A DNA stretch of 64,000 bases. Source: Laguncularia racemosa (lineage: Eukaryota; Streptophyta; Magnoliopsida; Myrtales; Combretaceae). The DNA lies in NCBI GenBank assembly GCA_037954665.1, contig JBBMOL010000182.1:124001-188000 (forward strand), read 5' to 3'. The notes under the pieces were generated by a model. It was not told the DNA's origin. It ran no database searches and was given only the letters and a program-made list of their open reading frames with translations. Below, piece after piece: positions 1-12,813 of this stretch; the stretch's first letter is position 1, and each line of letters opens with the position of its first letter. The position numbers were made by a program, and so were the translations under genes.

Positions 1-3000
1 TGCGTCTTTCGGATTAAAGTATTTGTATAATATGTTTAACGGTCAACCACCCTTCCCTACTGTTTGAAATACAAATTGCACTAAAATCGATCCAATATGA
101 TCGAGTAGATTTTAATACGGTATCATATGTAATAAAATAGGGTATAAATATAAATCATACCATAAAACCTATTTAGAACTTTAAAGATAACATATGCATA
201 ATTTCTAATACATATAAGTAATTTTTAATCTAACCATCATCTTAAATATATATTATTTAATTTAACGAAAATAAAAATGCAATCGTATTTGTCTTAACAC
301 TTATTATTTTAACCCAACATTTAGTTACATAATAAAATTCATCTTATTTTTTCAATTTAAGTTCTATGGTCATTTACATTTGCTGCATTTTTTTTACTAT
401 TATATTTTGTTTGAAGTTTGTTATATTTATTTGAAATATTCGGTTATAGTTTTAATATCATGATCCTAAAAATAAATAATTAAAAATATTTTATCTAAAA
501 GAAAAAAAAAAAAAGTAATAGCTTCATAGTTTTTTTTTTTTTGCCAGTAAGTAACTTTATTAAGGTAATTTTAAGGTTGGGTTATAATGACAGACTTATA
601 GATTACAGAATAAAAATTTAATATATAGAAGATTGTTCTACAATCTAAATTTGTAGATATATTTATTATTATTAAACATTTTACGTGATCGATTGCTGGC
701 GTATTTTTACGGAGGGATGGAGGGAGGTCAGGTCGGCATGCCAAAATGCCTTTGACTTCAAAGTTGGAATTTTTGAAATTGTTATTTTACGTGAAGCGGA
801 AATCACGTGCAGATATGTGAGCGTGTCTTTTTGTGATCTTTCAGTTCGGACGGTGTCGGCTCACAGTTGAGCTGGTCCCAGTTTTTCTACTCTGCAGCTG
901 GATTCCTGACATGGGAAATTTAATGTTGAAGGGATTTTAATAAAGTATTTCAATTGGGTAGTAGGTAGCTTAAAATTGTTTTCAAGCATTTATATGAAAC
1001 TTGAAAGCATGGAAACTTTTTTTTTTTTTCTAATTGGGTTCTTTTTTAAATTCTTAAAATTTGTTTTGGGATACTGCTCAGAAGTATGCTCTAATCACTT
1101 GCAATTGTTAGGACCAGCGTTGTTAGATACAAATTGGTTCGGTCAGTTTAATCATTTTCAATCATAAAACCAAACCATGCCACACTTTCGACCTCTTTTG
1201 ATAGTGAATTTGATTATTTTATTGATTTTAATTTCGCTCTTTCGAATTTTACTCTTTTCGAGTTAAGTGATCTAGATTTAATAATATTGATTGAGATATA
1301 TTTTGGTGGAATGAATTCTTATATTCCAATGGAATGGATTATATTTTATTTTTTTATATTAATAGTTATAATATATATAATAATTGAGAAAGAAAAAAAA
1401 AAGGATATTAGATGAATATTTTCCTCCATTTAAATGTTCCTTTTCCCCTCTTCTGTATCAGAAATTCAGAATTAGGCTTAACCAAATAAGTCCATAATTG
1501 AATTTAAGGCCCAAGTGAGATAAGTCCATAATGAACATTTCGAATTAATGGTCTTTTATTTTTGGGTCTAGCTACGTTATTTCTGGCTCTCTGCATCGCA
1601 TGAAAAGGCCTGGACAAAGATGAACCAGGCATGGATAAAGAATTAGAGGCGATTACTAGGTGGACCCTCGATAGGCCTTGATAGATAGGTGCGTTAAATT
1701 TTTTTTTTCTTTTTTTCATTTCAAAGGCTTTTAAATGATAAAAATTATAATTTATGGGGAAAAAAAAAAAGCAATTGGGTCCAATAATCCTATGCCATAC
1801 ACTCGAGCCAGGATGGGTCCCGACAAAGTAAAAGAATCTACATGCCTAAGTAAGCAAACCTAAACTCAGTTCAATGATAGCTTCTAATCTCAACCGTAGG
1901 TTGGTTAAACTTTGTCTTATCTAAACAGCCCAAAATGGAAAAACTACGATTTTTTTTTTTATACATAATGTTTCTAGATATTGTGGCATATCTGGTAGTT
2001 TTCTCTGGCTGAAAGTTACTATTTGTAGTTATTAAACAAATAAGATTCATAAGCATAAGGAGAGATTTTAAAGAAGAGTTCTTTCATATATCAATTTAAC
2101 ATTTTAAATTATGTGAATGATATTATTTTACTTGATTGCATTCAAAATGCTACAAGTAATTGAATAAGATATATCTTTAAATACTAAGATATCCTTATTC
2201 TCTTAAAACAATAGCCTCTAGTTGTAACTGCTCTACGTCAAATAGACCATACACCTCAATTAGCTTAATGTTCACAAATAGACCACCATGGCTCACCTTA
2301 GCTCTGTTTGATGTGGGCTTATCAAGGTGGTCGAGGGGGTTTGATGTGGTCACACAACTTCAGTCGCATTGATTTAATGGTTATAATTGAGTATTCTATG
2401 GCAATCTGACATGATCAGTGGTTTATATGGGTCTAATGTTCATGTTTAGTAAATTTGATAAGGATTCAAGTTGGTTAGGTTCTTTGTATTTTGTGGATTC
2501 GATAGTTGTGGTTAGATGGTTCATTAATGGTTAGACATGCCCAGGTGGTTTAGATCACACACTAAATCCAATGCTTGTGGTTAGAGGTTCGATTGGAATT
2601 CAATCCAAGTTGTGATAATGGTTTAATAAGTGGCTTGATTGGTAGTTAAAGTCTTATCAAAATATAGAAGGTGTAAAATCATTAAGTTATACTATGTATA
2701 CATAGTAATATGTCAATAGTGATTTGGAAAATAAGTTTTATTAATTTATTTTATTGTATACGTAATGATATAATAAAATCAATACATTAAAAGTTTCCAT
2801 TCATGAAATTCTAAATTTTGTTATTTTTATACAACTTAATAAAAAATATGTAGAGAAAACAAATTAATACTTATAACTTTAGTTTTAAAATGGTATCGTA
2901 CAATTTCTTATTTAAAAATAACAGAAAATATACAGTAATTAAACATATTATTATAAAAAAAATGAATATTCCATTCCACATTTACCTCCACTAAACTAAC

Positions 3001-3016
3001 CAAATATAGTCTTACG
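1..3016. other. AT-rich intergenic region, no gene recognised
   Basis: No open frame here has a recognisable domain, and the longest ones are under 75 residues with no matching exon neighbours. The stretch is rich in poly-A/T runs. Around 1300-1350 and 2960-3015 there are short runs of the ATTCC/GGAAT type that resemble decayed MITE ends, but I could not pair them convincingly. Confidence 0.6.
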
Positions 3017-3018
3017 TA

Positions 3019-4184
3019 GCGTTTGGTTACTGGTATTAGGTAGGACAAGGAGTACTGGACAGTATAAAATAAGAAGGACTAGATAAAAAGAAATTTTGTA
3101 CCACGTTTAGTTTGTTTAGTACTGGACAAAGATTTTTGTGTTGTTCAATGTTTGGAATTGCAAAGTACTGGAATGAATATAGTAAATTTGACAATTATAC
3201 CCTTTTAATTATATCATGGTTATTTATACATATTTGATATTATTATACGAAAATACAATTTGAAGAGATTATAAATTATATAAAATAATTCGTGTAAATC
3301 TATTGATTGAAAAAAAATTAATAATTCATATTATAAATTACAATAATTTATGTTATATTTAATAAAATAACTCATTATTTACTTTTCTTTTATCTTAAAA
3401 ATGATGTTCCGATATAGTATATATACATAATAAATAATATATACAACATAAAAAAATCTTGACTTGAAATTAGCAATAAATATGGTTATAAAAAAAAACT
3501 TATGTTATATTATTTTTCTTATGCTGTGTAATTTTCTTTGTTCTTATCGTACTGGAAATCAAAACGTGAGTTTGGAATCAAGTTGGGACACATGATGATC
3601 TATTTATACATGAAAGATTGATCCACCACCACTTTCCCATTTCAACAGACATCTAAACGTACGGCGACAACCAGATGGAGAGCATGCGACGAAGATAGAA
3701 AAGTAAGCAAGGGAAATCTAAACGGACGGCGACAACCATAGGTAGAGCATGCGGAGAACATAGAAAAGCAAGCAAGAATATGAGAAAGAACGGAATGATA
3801 CAAACTCGACGGCGACTTCTAGCATGACGACAACGACGTTCGAATAGTGGTCAATTACATAATAAATCCCATTGCTGGAGCGGTGTCGATGGGTTTTCCT
3901 ATTGCACTTAAAGGGCAAGTTAGTGCGGCGCGGATGAGTTCGAATGGGGAGGTAGGGTTTGTTTGTAAAGAGAAAAATATGAAGGGCAAGTTGGGGATTT
4001 TGAAAAAAATGAATTTTTGTTTAGTACCAGATTTTTTGTACCTAATTATATGTAGTATAAAAATTTACCATTTTGTCCAGTATCACATTGAATTTTTGTC
4101 CAGTATTTTTTTTATGAATGACAATTAAATACAAAATAAAAAAATTTATCCTTTTTAATATCATATTTTGTGGCAACCAAACGC
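3019..4184. mobile_element. Non-autonomous DNA transposon / foldback-like element with terminal inverted repeats
   Basis: The left end reads GCGTTTGGTTACTGG (from 3019). The right end is its inverse, GCGTTTGGTTGCCACA on the minus strand (from 4184). Both are flanked by TA (3017-3018 and 4185-4186). Inside each end are further inverted similarities of the type TACTGGACAAARATTTTT (near 3120 on the left, 4085-4105 on the right). No transposase frame is visible, so it would need one in trans. The superfamily is not settled: a TA duplication is unusual for this terminus, and a longer duplication may have decayed. Confidence 0.6.
3651..3780. repeat. Two-copy tandem duplication, about 65-bp unit, inside the inverted-repeat element
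   Basis: The segment beginning ATCTAAACG(T/G)ACGGCGAC occurs at 3651 and again about 65 bp later at 3716. It carries the shared GAGCATGCG and AAGCAAGCAAG tracts. It is locally GC-richer than its surroundings and gives rise to shadow open frames. Confidence 0.65.
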
Positions 4185-4907
4185 TATTTTAAAGAACACT
4201 TCATTATGTCAAGAGATAAAAATGACCTGTATCATTTTCCGGGGGCGATATAATGTTTACTTAGCCTAGAATACCTAGCACAGAAAACAACAGAAAGTTA
4301 CAATTTCTACTTGGCATTTTACCGTAAATGTTAAAAAAGAAGAGAAATATTTAAAAAAAAAAAAGTCTACTTTGATTCTTATGGCTTAATTTATAGCTCG
4401 AGACCGATTCATCATTATCATTTTGATTACTTCATCATCATTATTCTCCATTGAACCAAAAGAGCTTGGACACAGTGATGCTTCTGCTCATAAAGTCAAA
4501 AGATGGAAAACAAATGAGATAGCGATTGTCCCAACCCATGAGTTTGACATTCCACAGTGATGCTACTATATTCGCACTGGAGCACTTTGGAAACACTGTC
4601 ATGTCGATCATCGAATGATAGCAGCTAGTCTTGATGCACGAAGTCATAATGTTCTTGTGGGGCACACTTCAACACTGTGAAACTTGTGAATATATGTCAT
4701 CCTTTGACCAGGATTCTTGCTCCTCAACATTATCACAACAACCTGAATAGACATGTCATATATATCTTCATATTCATATTCTTGTTGACTACGTATATGT
4801 GTACTATATATATAGTATACAGTGTCCATCTTTTAGGGTTTCTTGTAGAGTAGAATAACTTCTGAAAAGCATTTACAATTAAAACGAAGTAACACCATTC
4901 ACGTGGG
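4185..4907. other. Intergenic, no gene recognised
   Basis: Only short frames without recognisable domains are present, and they overlap each other on one strand. I see no splice-consistent exon series. Confidence 0.5.
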
Positions 4908-5995
4908 AAAAGAAAATAATCGGTGGAATTATTAATCTTCATGTGCAAAAAAGAAGCTATAAGGTGAAAGTGTATAGAAGGCATTAAAAGAGCGATACTT
5001 CAATGGGTGGAACAGAGTTCATTGCTTCTATTATATTCCTCCACAAGAGCTGGAATTTAAATAGAATCGATTCTTACATGCCATGTTGAAACTATTTGCA
5101 TTGAGTGCATTGTTGAATCGCATTCTTATAAGTACTTTCTTTCTTTTTTTATTTACTTTTAGTTTGTTTCCTATTGAAGGTTTTATTTTAGCTTATAAAC
5201 GAGCAAAGCTTGCCATGAATTGGAATTGTGAATAAATACGAAGAAAAAAATTTGATTTTTAAAAATTGGTGTGATTCCTGTTCTTGTTTTTTTAATAGAG
5301 CAACTTTAAGACTTTTATGAAGTTATGACAAAATTTAATGGTTTGAAGTTACTAAATTTATCTTTTTTAAGTTTATTCTTTCTTATTAAAAAAAAAAACA
5401 CATTTTATTTTACTTTGCGGTGAAATCTTAGCATTCTCGATACATTTGTTGCTTATGTTATGTTTTCTTATTGATTTTTGTTTTTTTTTTATATAATTTT
5501 TTATATCTTGCATGCCATTTCCATTCCTTGTAATTTTGACTGTCGCTATTGTACGTCATCCCCCTCCCTCCATTATATATACACTTTGTCCATATTCCTT
5601 AATCTATAGGAAAAGCTTTAAAAACTATAGCAAAGTAGAATATGAATTTGTAAAACTCAAGGAATATGTTTTTCTTTGATGATAATATTAGATTTTGCTC
5701 ATGATAATAAAAGTTCTTTTTCTTGCAATCCACTTATTTCAATTTGTAACATGTGATATTTGACCCTAATTATTGGAATCGAGGGATATCCAACTCCTTT
5801 TCTTTGTGTTTGATTGATTTTAAAATTGAAATCACAATTAGATAGGAAATGTATTATTTCAGCTTCAATAGGAAATTTCATCTTAGATTTCAAGATAGAA
5901 TCACGATTTCATTCTGATTTTGTTAAATTAAATAGCATATCTAATCTCTTCATTGTCTAGAACATATATGCACATAGTAAAAGTGGCACAAAAGT
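4908..5995. repeat. Segmental direct duplication, copy A
   Basis: This roughly 1.1-kb stretch recurs, diverged, at 6148-8000 in the same orientation. Shared landmarks include GAGCTGGAATTTAAATAGAA, GAAACTATTTGCATTGAGTG, the TATATACACTTTGTCCATAT tract and the GCAATCCACTTATTTCAATT tract, all in the same order. No coding content is recognised. It may be two copies of an unclassified transposon or a local tandem duplication. Confidence 0.7.
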
Positions 5996-6147
5996 GACCA
6001 AACCGTAAATCGGTTATTCATTTTACAATTTAGTTTAGAAATGCTTGTGTTACAACCTAAGTCTAAGGAAAATGTTCAATTCAAAAGACTAGTTTGATAA
6101 GTGAAAAAATCTTTTAAACTTAAGTATCACAATAGGTTCATCTTAAA

Positions 6148-8000
6148 AGGAAAAAATCGATAGAATTGTTAATTTTCATGTATATAAAAGAAAAAAAATT
6201 ATAAAATGAAAGTGCATAGAAGGCATCAAAGAATGATACTTTAATAATGGGAGCAAAGTTCGGTGCTTCTAATATATTCCTCCAAAAGAGCTGGAATTTA
6301 AATAGAATTGATTCTCATTTGCATGTTGAAACTATTTGCATTGAGTGGCTTGTTGAGTCGCAATATATGTATAGATATATACTAAATAAACGCACACTCA
6401 CAGTGCGTTTTCTAAAAAGTAACAGAATACATGGATTAAATAACTTGAAGTTTGTAAGAGATGTATCATGTTGGCTATATTGAAAAGTTGCTTATTAAAA
6501 AAACTGACCTCTAAGTTTGCAACCTTATCAACTCCCTTAATGAGGACCATATAGAGTTATTATATTGTGGAATGCAGCTTAGTTCTTATAGGCAGGTGGC
6601 TCATCTGGATGGATATTTGTTGATTCAAGGGTTCGGATTTTCTATCAAGAGGAGGAATGGTGCAGATAAGAAAGGTGCTTGATGTGAAAAAAGTGCTTGT
6701 AATGAAAAAAATGTTCTTGTTATGAAAATAGTTGTTATGAAAACTATTTTACGAACGTTTGCATGAATTTTTTTATTTAATTTTATTACTTTAGCTTATA
6801 AATGAACAAAGCTTGCAATGAATTTGAATCATGAATGAATATGGAAAATAAAATTAGGCTCCTAAGAAATTGGTGCCATGCCTATTCTTCTTCTTTAATA
6901 GGGTGACTTTGAGTTGTGACAGAATCTGATAGTTTGAAGTTATTAAATCCATATTTTTCAAGTTTATTCTTCCTCATAAAAAAGCACATATTTTATTACT
7001 TTGTGGTAAAATCTTAGCATTTTTTATATATTTGTTGCTTATATTACTTTTTCTTGATGATATTCGTATTTTTTCATAATTTTTCACATCATACATGCCA
7101 TTTTCATTCCTGCTTTGACTATCATAGATCATCTCTCCACTATATATACACTTTGTCCATATTCTTATTCTATAGTAAAGTGTTGTGCTAAGTGTCTTGG
7201 AGGTGATTGAATCACTTATAAAGAGAAATAAGTAAAGTTATAGGGGGTGTTGGAGGTTGTTTTGACGTGATTACTCCAATATTTAAGCTAGCATAAGTGA
7301 AGAGTAATAGAAATTTGAGAGTATAGAGGGTTAAAAAGTTCTTTACTCGATAATTTTCAACATCTATTTATAGGAAGTATTAAATACTAAAATCTTCCTT
7401 GAATATTGTAGGGAATATATCTTTTATCAACCCTTTCCCTTATTCATAGCATTCTCTTGTGCTTATTTGTTGTGGGGATATGCATGAGAGACCTAATCTA
7501 GAGGTCGGAATGGAGTGTACTTGAAATTGGGCAATTTTATGTTGGAATGGACTAAACTAGGTTTGCACGGATGAGTGAAGGTTGGATGGAGGTTTAAATA
7601 AGCTGAAATGGGTCATAGGGGTTTATACCCAAAATGCTCATCCATAGAAAGGCTTTAAAAACTATAATAAAGTTGAGTAAATATGTTTTGCACATGATAA
7701 TAATAGTTCTCTTTTTTGCAATCCACTTATTTCAATTTATAATATGTAGTATTTGACCCGGATTATTGGAATCAAGGCTCGAAATCTAACTCTTTTTTTT
7801 TTTGTGTTTGGTTTTAAAATTGAAATTAGAATCAGATAGGAAAGATACTATTTGAGCTTCAATTGGAAATTTCATCTTGAGTCTTGAGGCAAAATTACGA
7901 TTTCATTATGACTTTACTAAACTAAATTACATATCTAATCCCTTCATTGTTTGGAACATACATACACACATGCACATAGTAAGAGTAGGCACAAAAGTGA
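6148..8000. repeat. Segmental direct duplication, copy B, with two insertions
   Basis: Collinear with 4908-5995 but longer. Extra sequence lies at roughly 6365-6775 and 7185-7645. The second insert sits between CTATAG and CATAGAAA, which hints at a small target duplication, but its type is not recognised. The frame over 6247-6483 is a by-product of the duplicated noncoding sequence and the first insert. Confidence 0.65.
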
Positions 8001-8144
8001 TCCAAATCGTAAATAAAATGTAATCATTATTATGGTTCATTTTACAAATCAGTTTGAAAAAATTTCAATTTAAAATGAACTGAAAAATTATATTAGGTTT
8101 AATGCAGCAAACTAGAGCAAATTAAAAAGAACATTGAACAAAAT

Positions 8145-8274
8145 CGTTTATGCATATCAAAACCATATCAAAACATAAAACTTTTATTCTTGTATTTTAT
8201 AAATACAAAATCATTTATGTATATCAAAACCATATCAAAACATAAAACTTTTATTCTTGTATTTTATAAATAAG
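8145..8274. repeat. 67-bp tandem duplication, two copies
   Basis: ATATCAAAACCATATCAAAA starts at 8154 and again at 8221. Both copies continue nearly identically through CTTTTATTCTTGTATTTTAT. The high identity suggests a recent event. Confidence 0.85.
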
Positions 8275-9380
8275 GTAAACCTTCTCCATTTATCTGTAAA
8301 ATCTAAAAACTAAAAGAAGTTTATTTATTTATCTATTTATACTTATTTTGATTTGCATTATTCATCTTATAATTTTAAATCAATACTGTAGAAGATTTCA
8401 AATGATATATTCTTGGATTTCAACTTTATGGTTGAATTTTGGTAGGCTATTTCTTTTTCCAGCTTGAAGTAGTTCTATCACTGCATGCAAATATAGAAAC
8501 AATAACATTACACGTAACGAATATGGCGTGTTTCTTCGCTTCCTTCTTATGGCTTTCCAAAATTAGAATATTTGTCAATTTTTTTACAAGTTACATGGTT
8601 TTTTTTTTTTTTCCAATTATTCCACGTCTTGAAAAAACCTTTTTAATAATTAAAAATGGTTCTAGCTAAAAACCACATCAAATAAGGTTGAAAAAAATTC
8701 TTCAACCAAACGAAACCAAACCACGAAGAAAAAATAACTGAGTATATATTAAAGTTTGATATCTTAAAAAAAAATAAACCAAATAAAGCCATACTGGCCC
8801 ATAGTTTACATGTAACATTATAGGAAACAAAAGAAAAAATCTTTTTTGCTTTAAAAAATGAAATGTTCAAACAATTATATTCAATCTTATTAAAAGAAGC
8901 TTTTATCAATGCATACCAACCTATCTACCACATACATTCAACCCTTATTAACTAATATGTCAATTTTCATATCCATAAAGTCGATATTTTGCTGATCTCA
9001 TTGAGAAAATGGTAGATGGGGTTGGTAATGCTAATCTAGCTGGCCAGTGACCATATTAAGCAACAAAATTACCTTGGGCTAGGGCATCATTCGAAGCATA
9101 TTCTTGCGTCCAGTTTGGAACAAGGTACATTCAACAATTGGTCGTTAGCGTTTTGCATGCGATACCTCCATTAGCCGTCTGAAATAATTGCAAGAAAATA
9201 GGGTCTACAAATGTAGGTTTTATTTGGTAGATACACGTGAAATGTTTTCGACTTCTAAGTCTATGATAAAAGTTTTAATAATATTAATATATTATGTAAA
9301 TTAGTAACAGTAAATGCAATAGCAAATTTTTGATATGTTGTAATATTTATAAAATATGTATGAATGTTATTTAAAATAAA

Positions 9381-9383
<3 letters not shown>
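8275..9383. other. Intergenic, no gene recognised
   Basis: AT-rich sequence with homopolymer T and A runs. Frames on either strand are low-complexity and show no domain. Confidence 0.5.

Positions 9384-9418
<35 letters not shown>
9384..9418. repeat. (ATT)n trinucleotide microsatellite
   Basis: About eleven uninterrupted ATT/TTA units, likely length-polymorphic. Confidence 0.9.
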
Positions 9419-9421
<3 letters not shown>

Positions 9422-10261
9422 TAAAATATAATTGATACTTACAAACAAGTGATGTTGCACATGCCGTATATTCTTCATTTATAGGTTTGGACTTGTCTCG
9501 TTATTCGTAATATCTATTCTTCATTTATAGGTTTCAAAAAGTCGGGTTCAAAACCTAGCTAAACTGCAAAGTGCAAGAAAAAAACGCATCTTCTAGATTC
9601 GGTTCTTGGAGAATGAAGCTCTTACTGTTTCACGTGTCAGTCCGAGTGAACAATTTATCTGTTAGCTCCCATAACGTACGATCCAAATGCAATTGATAAG
9701 AACTATATACAACAAACTTACTCGACTTTTTATGAAAATACTAACAAAAATTACATAAAAATGAACATTTTTAGAAAAATTTTCTAGATAAGCAAAGTAA
9801 AACTTTTCATGTACGATTTTTATCAAGTGCTCTGGATATTAATTAAAATATAAAATTTCACATTTTCAAAATTAATTACACTTTTGATTAGAAAAAAGTA
9901 GGTAGATGTACAATTATACTAAAACTACTTGCCATGCATGTAATATGAGTAGGAGTGTAAATAAAATCGGTCATGTTTACGATTTTCAGCTCAATGACTT
10001 AAAGTGTTATTTCATTTAATAAGTTTGAACTTGATTCAAATAAATTTATTTTAGTCTTATTTTATTTTTAAGGAATATTTTTCTAATTAATATAATATTG
10101 ATATCAAATTTCAAGTCAAACTTGACAAACTCTTAAAGTTGAGTGAGAGTTGATTAGGCTGATAAACTTATTAAGCCAAATAAGAAACTCAAGTTTAATT
10201 CATAATTAGATCAAACTTGAGTAAATATTGAGTCAATTTATGCAATTTATGGTTAATTTTT

Positions 10262-10478
10262 ACTATTTATATATTTATATGTGAGTAAACTAAGGTACAC
10301 CATGTTGGGTTCAGACAATTTCCAAAGAAAAGTCATCGTCAAAGGCCTTTTCTTCGCCTAAGTAATTTCGACCATTTATATCTCTACATGTGAGTCAACC
10401 AAGGTATACAATGTTGGGTTTAGACGATTTCCAAAGAAAAGGCATCGTTAAAGGCGTTTTCTTTGCCACTACAAAAGT
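10262..10478. repeat. 109-bp tandem duplication, two diverged copies
   Basis: GTGAGTAAACTAAGGTACAC at 10281 matches GTGAGTCAACCAAGGTATAC at 10390. Both are followed by ATGTTGGGTT, a shared GATTTCCAAAGAAAAG-type tract and the GGC.TTTTCTT tract. Noncoding. Confidence 0.75.
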
Positions 10479-11940
10479 TATATACGAACAATATTATCTT
10501 TTCATGGATGCTGCGTTCAGAAGAATACATTAAACTATCCTTAACCTTAAATGAGTTTTTTCCTCACATAATTCAAATAGAATAACTTAACTTGATGTTG
10601 CTTATTCTTCTAAAAAGTAGGTATGCATTATGAGATATTCTCTCATATATATATATATATATAATAACAAAGGTCGTGTTACATGTATATAATTATATAT
10701 CATAACGGTTGAGTTATCTATTTTGTAAAAGTTTTCATAATTACACAATATCATGTAATTATTGTTTATATAACTATTTAAATTAAAAGGCTAAGTAAAC
10801 TTTCCTTAAAAGCAACTTTTTTGTATTCGTACTCACAATTCATAGGGACATAAAGTGCAACTTTTGTCTTTTACTTATGGTTAATGAGATAATTAGGTAT
10901 AAAGAATGGATAAAAAAACCGATCAAACCATAAATCGAAATTGATTAAACCAAATTGAATGGTATATTAGGTTTGAATTATCTTTTTATATTAAAAAAAT
11001 TATGAAATGAATTGAGTCATAAGTAATAAAAAAGAAGAAAATGACTGTAAAAATCTAAAGAATATAAAAAAGAAAATTCTGTATTATTTACTCAATTCTT
11101 CTTATTATTTGGTTTTCATTAAATAACTTATTTTTTTATTTTGTATTTTTACTTATTATTATGTAAAAACCATAATTATCTTGAAAAAAACAATAAAATT
11201 TTATTAAATATATTAAATAAATATTGAATATGGCAAATAATATTCAAGAAATGATAATAAATTAAATATTTTTTATATTAGGTATAATTTTTTATAATTT
11301 ATTAATTTGTATATTAAAAAATTAATAATATATATAAATAGTTTGAATCATAAATTGAATCGAGTTAAACTATTTTTTTTTTTAAATTACAAATTGAACC
11401 ATAAGATTAGATTGATTTAAAAAAAAAAAAACCAAATTACACCTACCCTTATCAAATATGTGAATTCAATCGGTCCTCGATATATTTCATATATGAATAT
11501 CGTGTCTTATGCTCTTTAGATTGCTCATGTAGGATGGGACTTCACTCTCCACCTTTTCCTCTATCACCACTTTTTTTTTCTCTATATCACTACGGCTCTA
11601 CTAGGTCTAAACCCGGATCAGGTGACCAGGGTTTCCACACAGGGATGGTCCAATCGGACCGAATGAAGCTTTGAACTTTTAATTCGTACTCGAATACGAT
11701 ACGGTTCCTTCAATTCGGTTTCTCTACAACCACGTACGTCTGACCTTGGGGCGCTTGCGTGACCTGTGTTGTCAGTCGACGGTCTTCCTGTCGTCGTGTA
11801 AAAAATTAACGTTCGTTGTAGCTCCATTAACTACACAAAGTGTCAATTCCGAATTTACTTAGATGGCTATTGTTACTTGCAATTCGATCCAAGTATATTG
11901 TAAATATTTTATAAGATGAGAGAAATTATGTTGGAATAAG
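10479..11940. other. Intergenic, with a small GC-richer island at about 11590-11830
   Basis: No gene recognised. A (TA)n run lies near 10647-10664. From about 11590 to 11830 the base composition shifts to clearly higher GC and CG-dinucleotide-rich sequence (for example GTCAGTCGACGGTC). The 69-residue minus frame there has no recognisable domain. Confidence 0.45.
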
Positions 11941-11944
11941 TTAA

Positions 11945-12813
11945 AATAATCGCGGGGTATATACTTAGATGATTTTTTTAAATTATAAAATATTGTATTA
12001 AAAAAAATTATTCAAAAAATAATTTGCGAAAGCACGAACTTAATTGTGCCTTTAAAAATTTATATCAAATATGCAGATGCGATCTGTGCCTTTAATAGAT
12101 TTATATTGAATGTGTGGATGCTACTCATATCTTCAAGCAATGTGATTAATATCCGTGCCTTTAGTATAATTTTTTTTAATTATTAAAAAAAATCACAAAA
12201 AGAAAATTAAAATTTCTTAAATTAAATTTTTGTTACCATTTATGCATTATCATATAATATATATAAAAAAAAGAAAAAAACCTAGTCTCATCTTTTTTTT
12301 TTATGAATTTGATAACCAACAATTTATGAAAACATAGCAATTTGACCATTATAAAAATACCAAACAACAATGCAATTTAGCCCAACTATAATATACTTAA
12401 ATCGGTCATTTTTTATGTATTATGGGTTCCGTAATTTTAAATGAGTGAAAAGTTATAATAATTTAAAGTTAAAAAAAATTATAGAATTATAAAAAAAAAC
12501 TAGTTGATTTTTTTTTCTTCTTTTTTTTTCACACATTATAAATAAAACATAAATGGATACGGAAAATTTAATTTTCTTTACATGATTTTTTATTTTTTTA
12601 AATAAAAAAATTATACTGAAAATGTAAACGCTACCATGCCTTCAATACAAATATATTGAAGGCATAAATCATGTCTATATTTTCGGTACAAATTGTTGAA
12701 GGCATATATTGGATTTATATTTTTATAACCTATTTTTATAATAATTTTTTTGGATATGATATTTTATAAGTTAAAAAAAATATAATTTAAGTTGATAACC
12801 CAAATAATCGCTT
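11945..12813. mobile_element. Palindromic foldback element (possible non-autonomous MULE)
   Basis: The two halves are long, diverged inverted repeats. The left arm, from 11947, contains TAATCGCGGGGTAT and later AGTATAATTTTTTTTAATTA and AAAGAAAATTAAAATTTC (12160-12225). The reverse complement of the right arm contains GATTATTTGGGTTATCAACT (ending about 12813) and AGTATAATTTTTTT and AAAGAAAATTAAATTTTCC (12540-12620). The spacer is about 300 bp. Long terminal inverted repeats suggest a Mutator-like or foldback element. No transposase is present. Confidence 0.55.
12636..12668. repeat. Short perfect hairpin within the foldback element
   Basis: ATGCCTTCAATA is followed within a few bases by its inverse, TATTGAAGGCAT. 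The same GTATTGAAGG word is the core of the terminal repeats of the MULE remnant at 54.7-59.2 kb. Confidence 0.7.

Noticed and set aside
1300..3015. A second MITE with ATTCCATTCC-type ends
   Set aside because: The two candidate ends pair poorly and similar words are common in AT-rich plant DNA.
9384..9418. CRISPR-like periodic repeat
   Set aside because: Simple trinucleotide microsatellite without spacers, in a plant genome.
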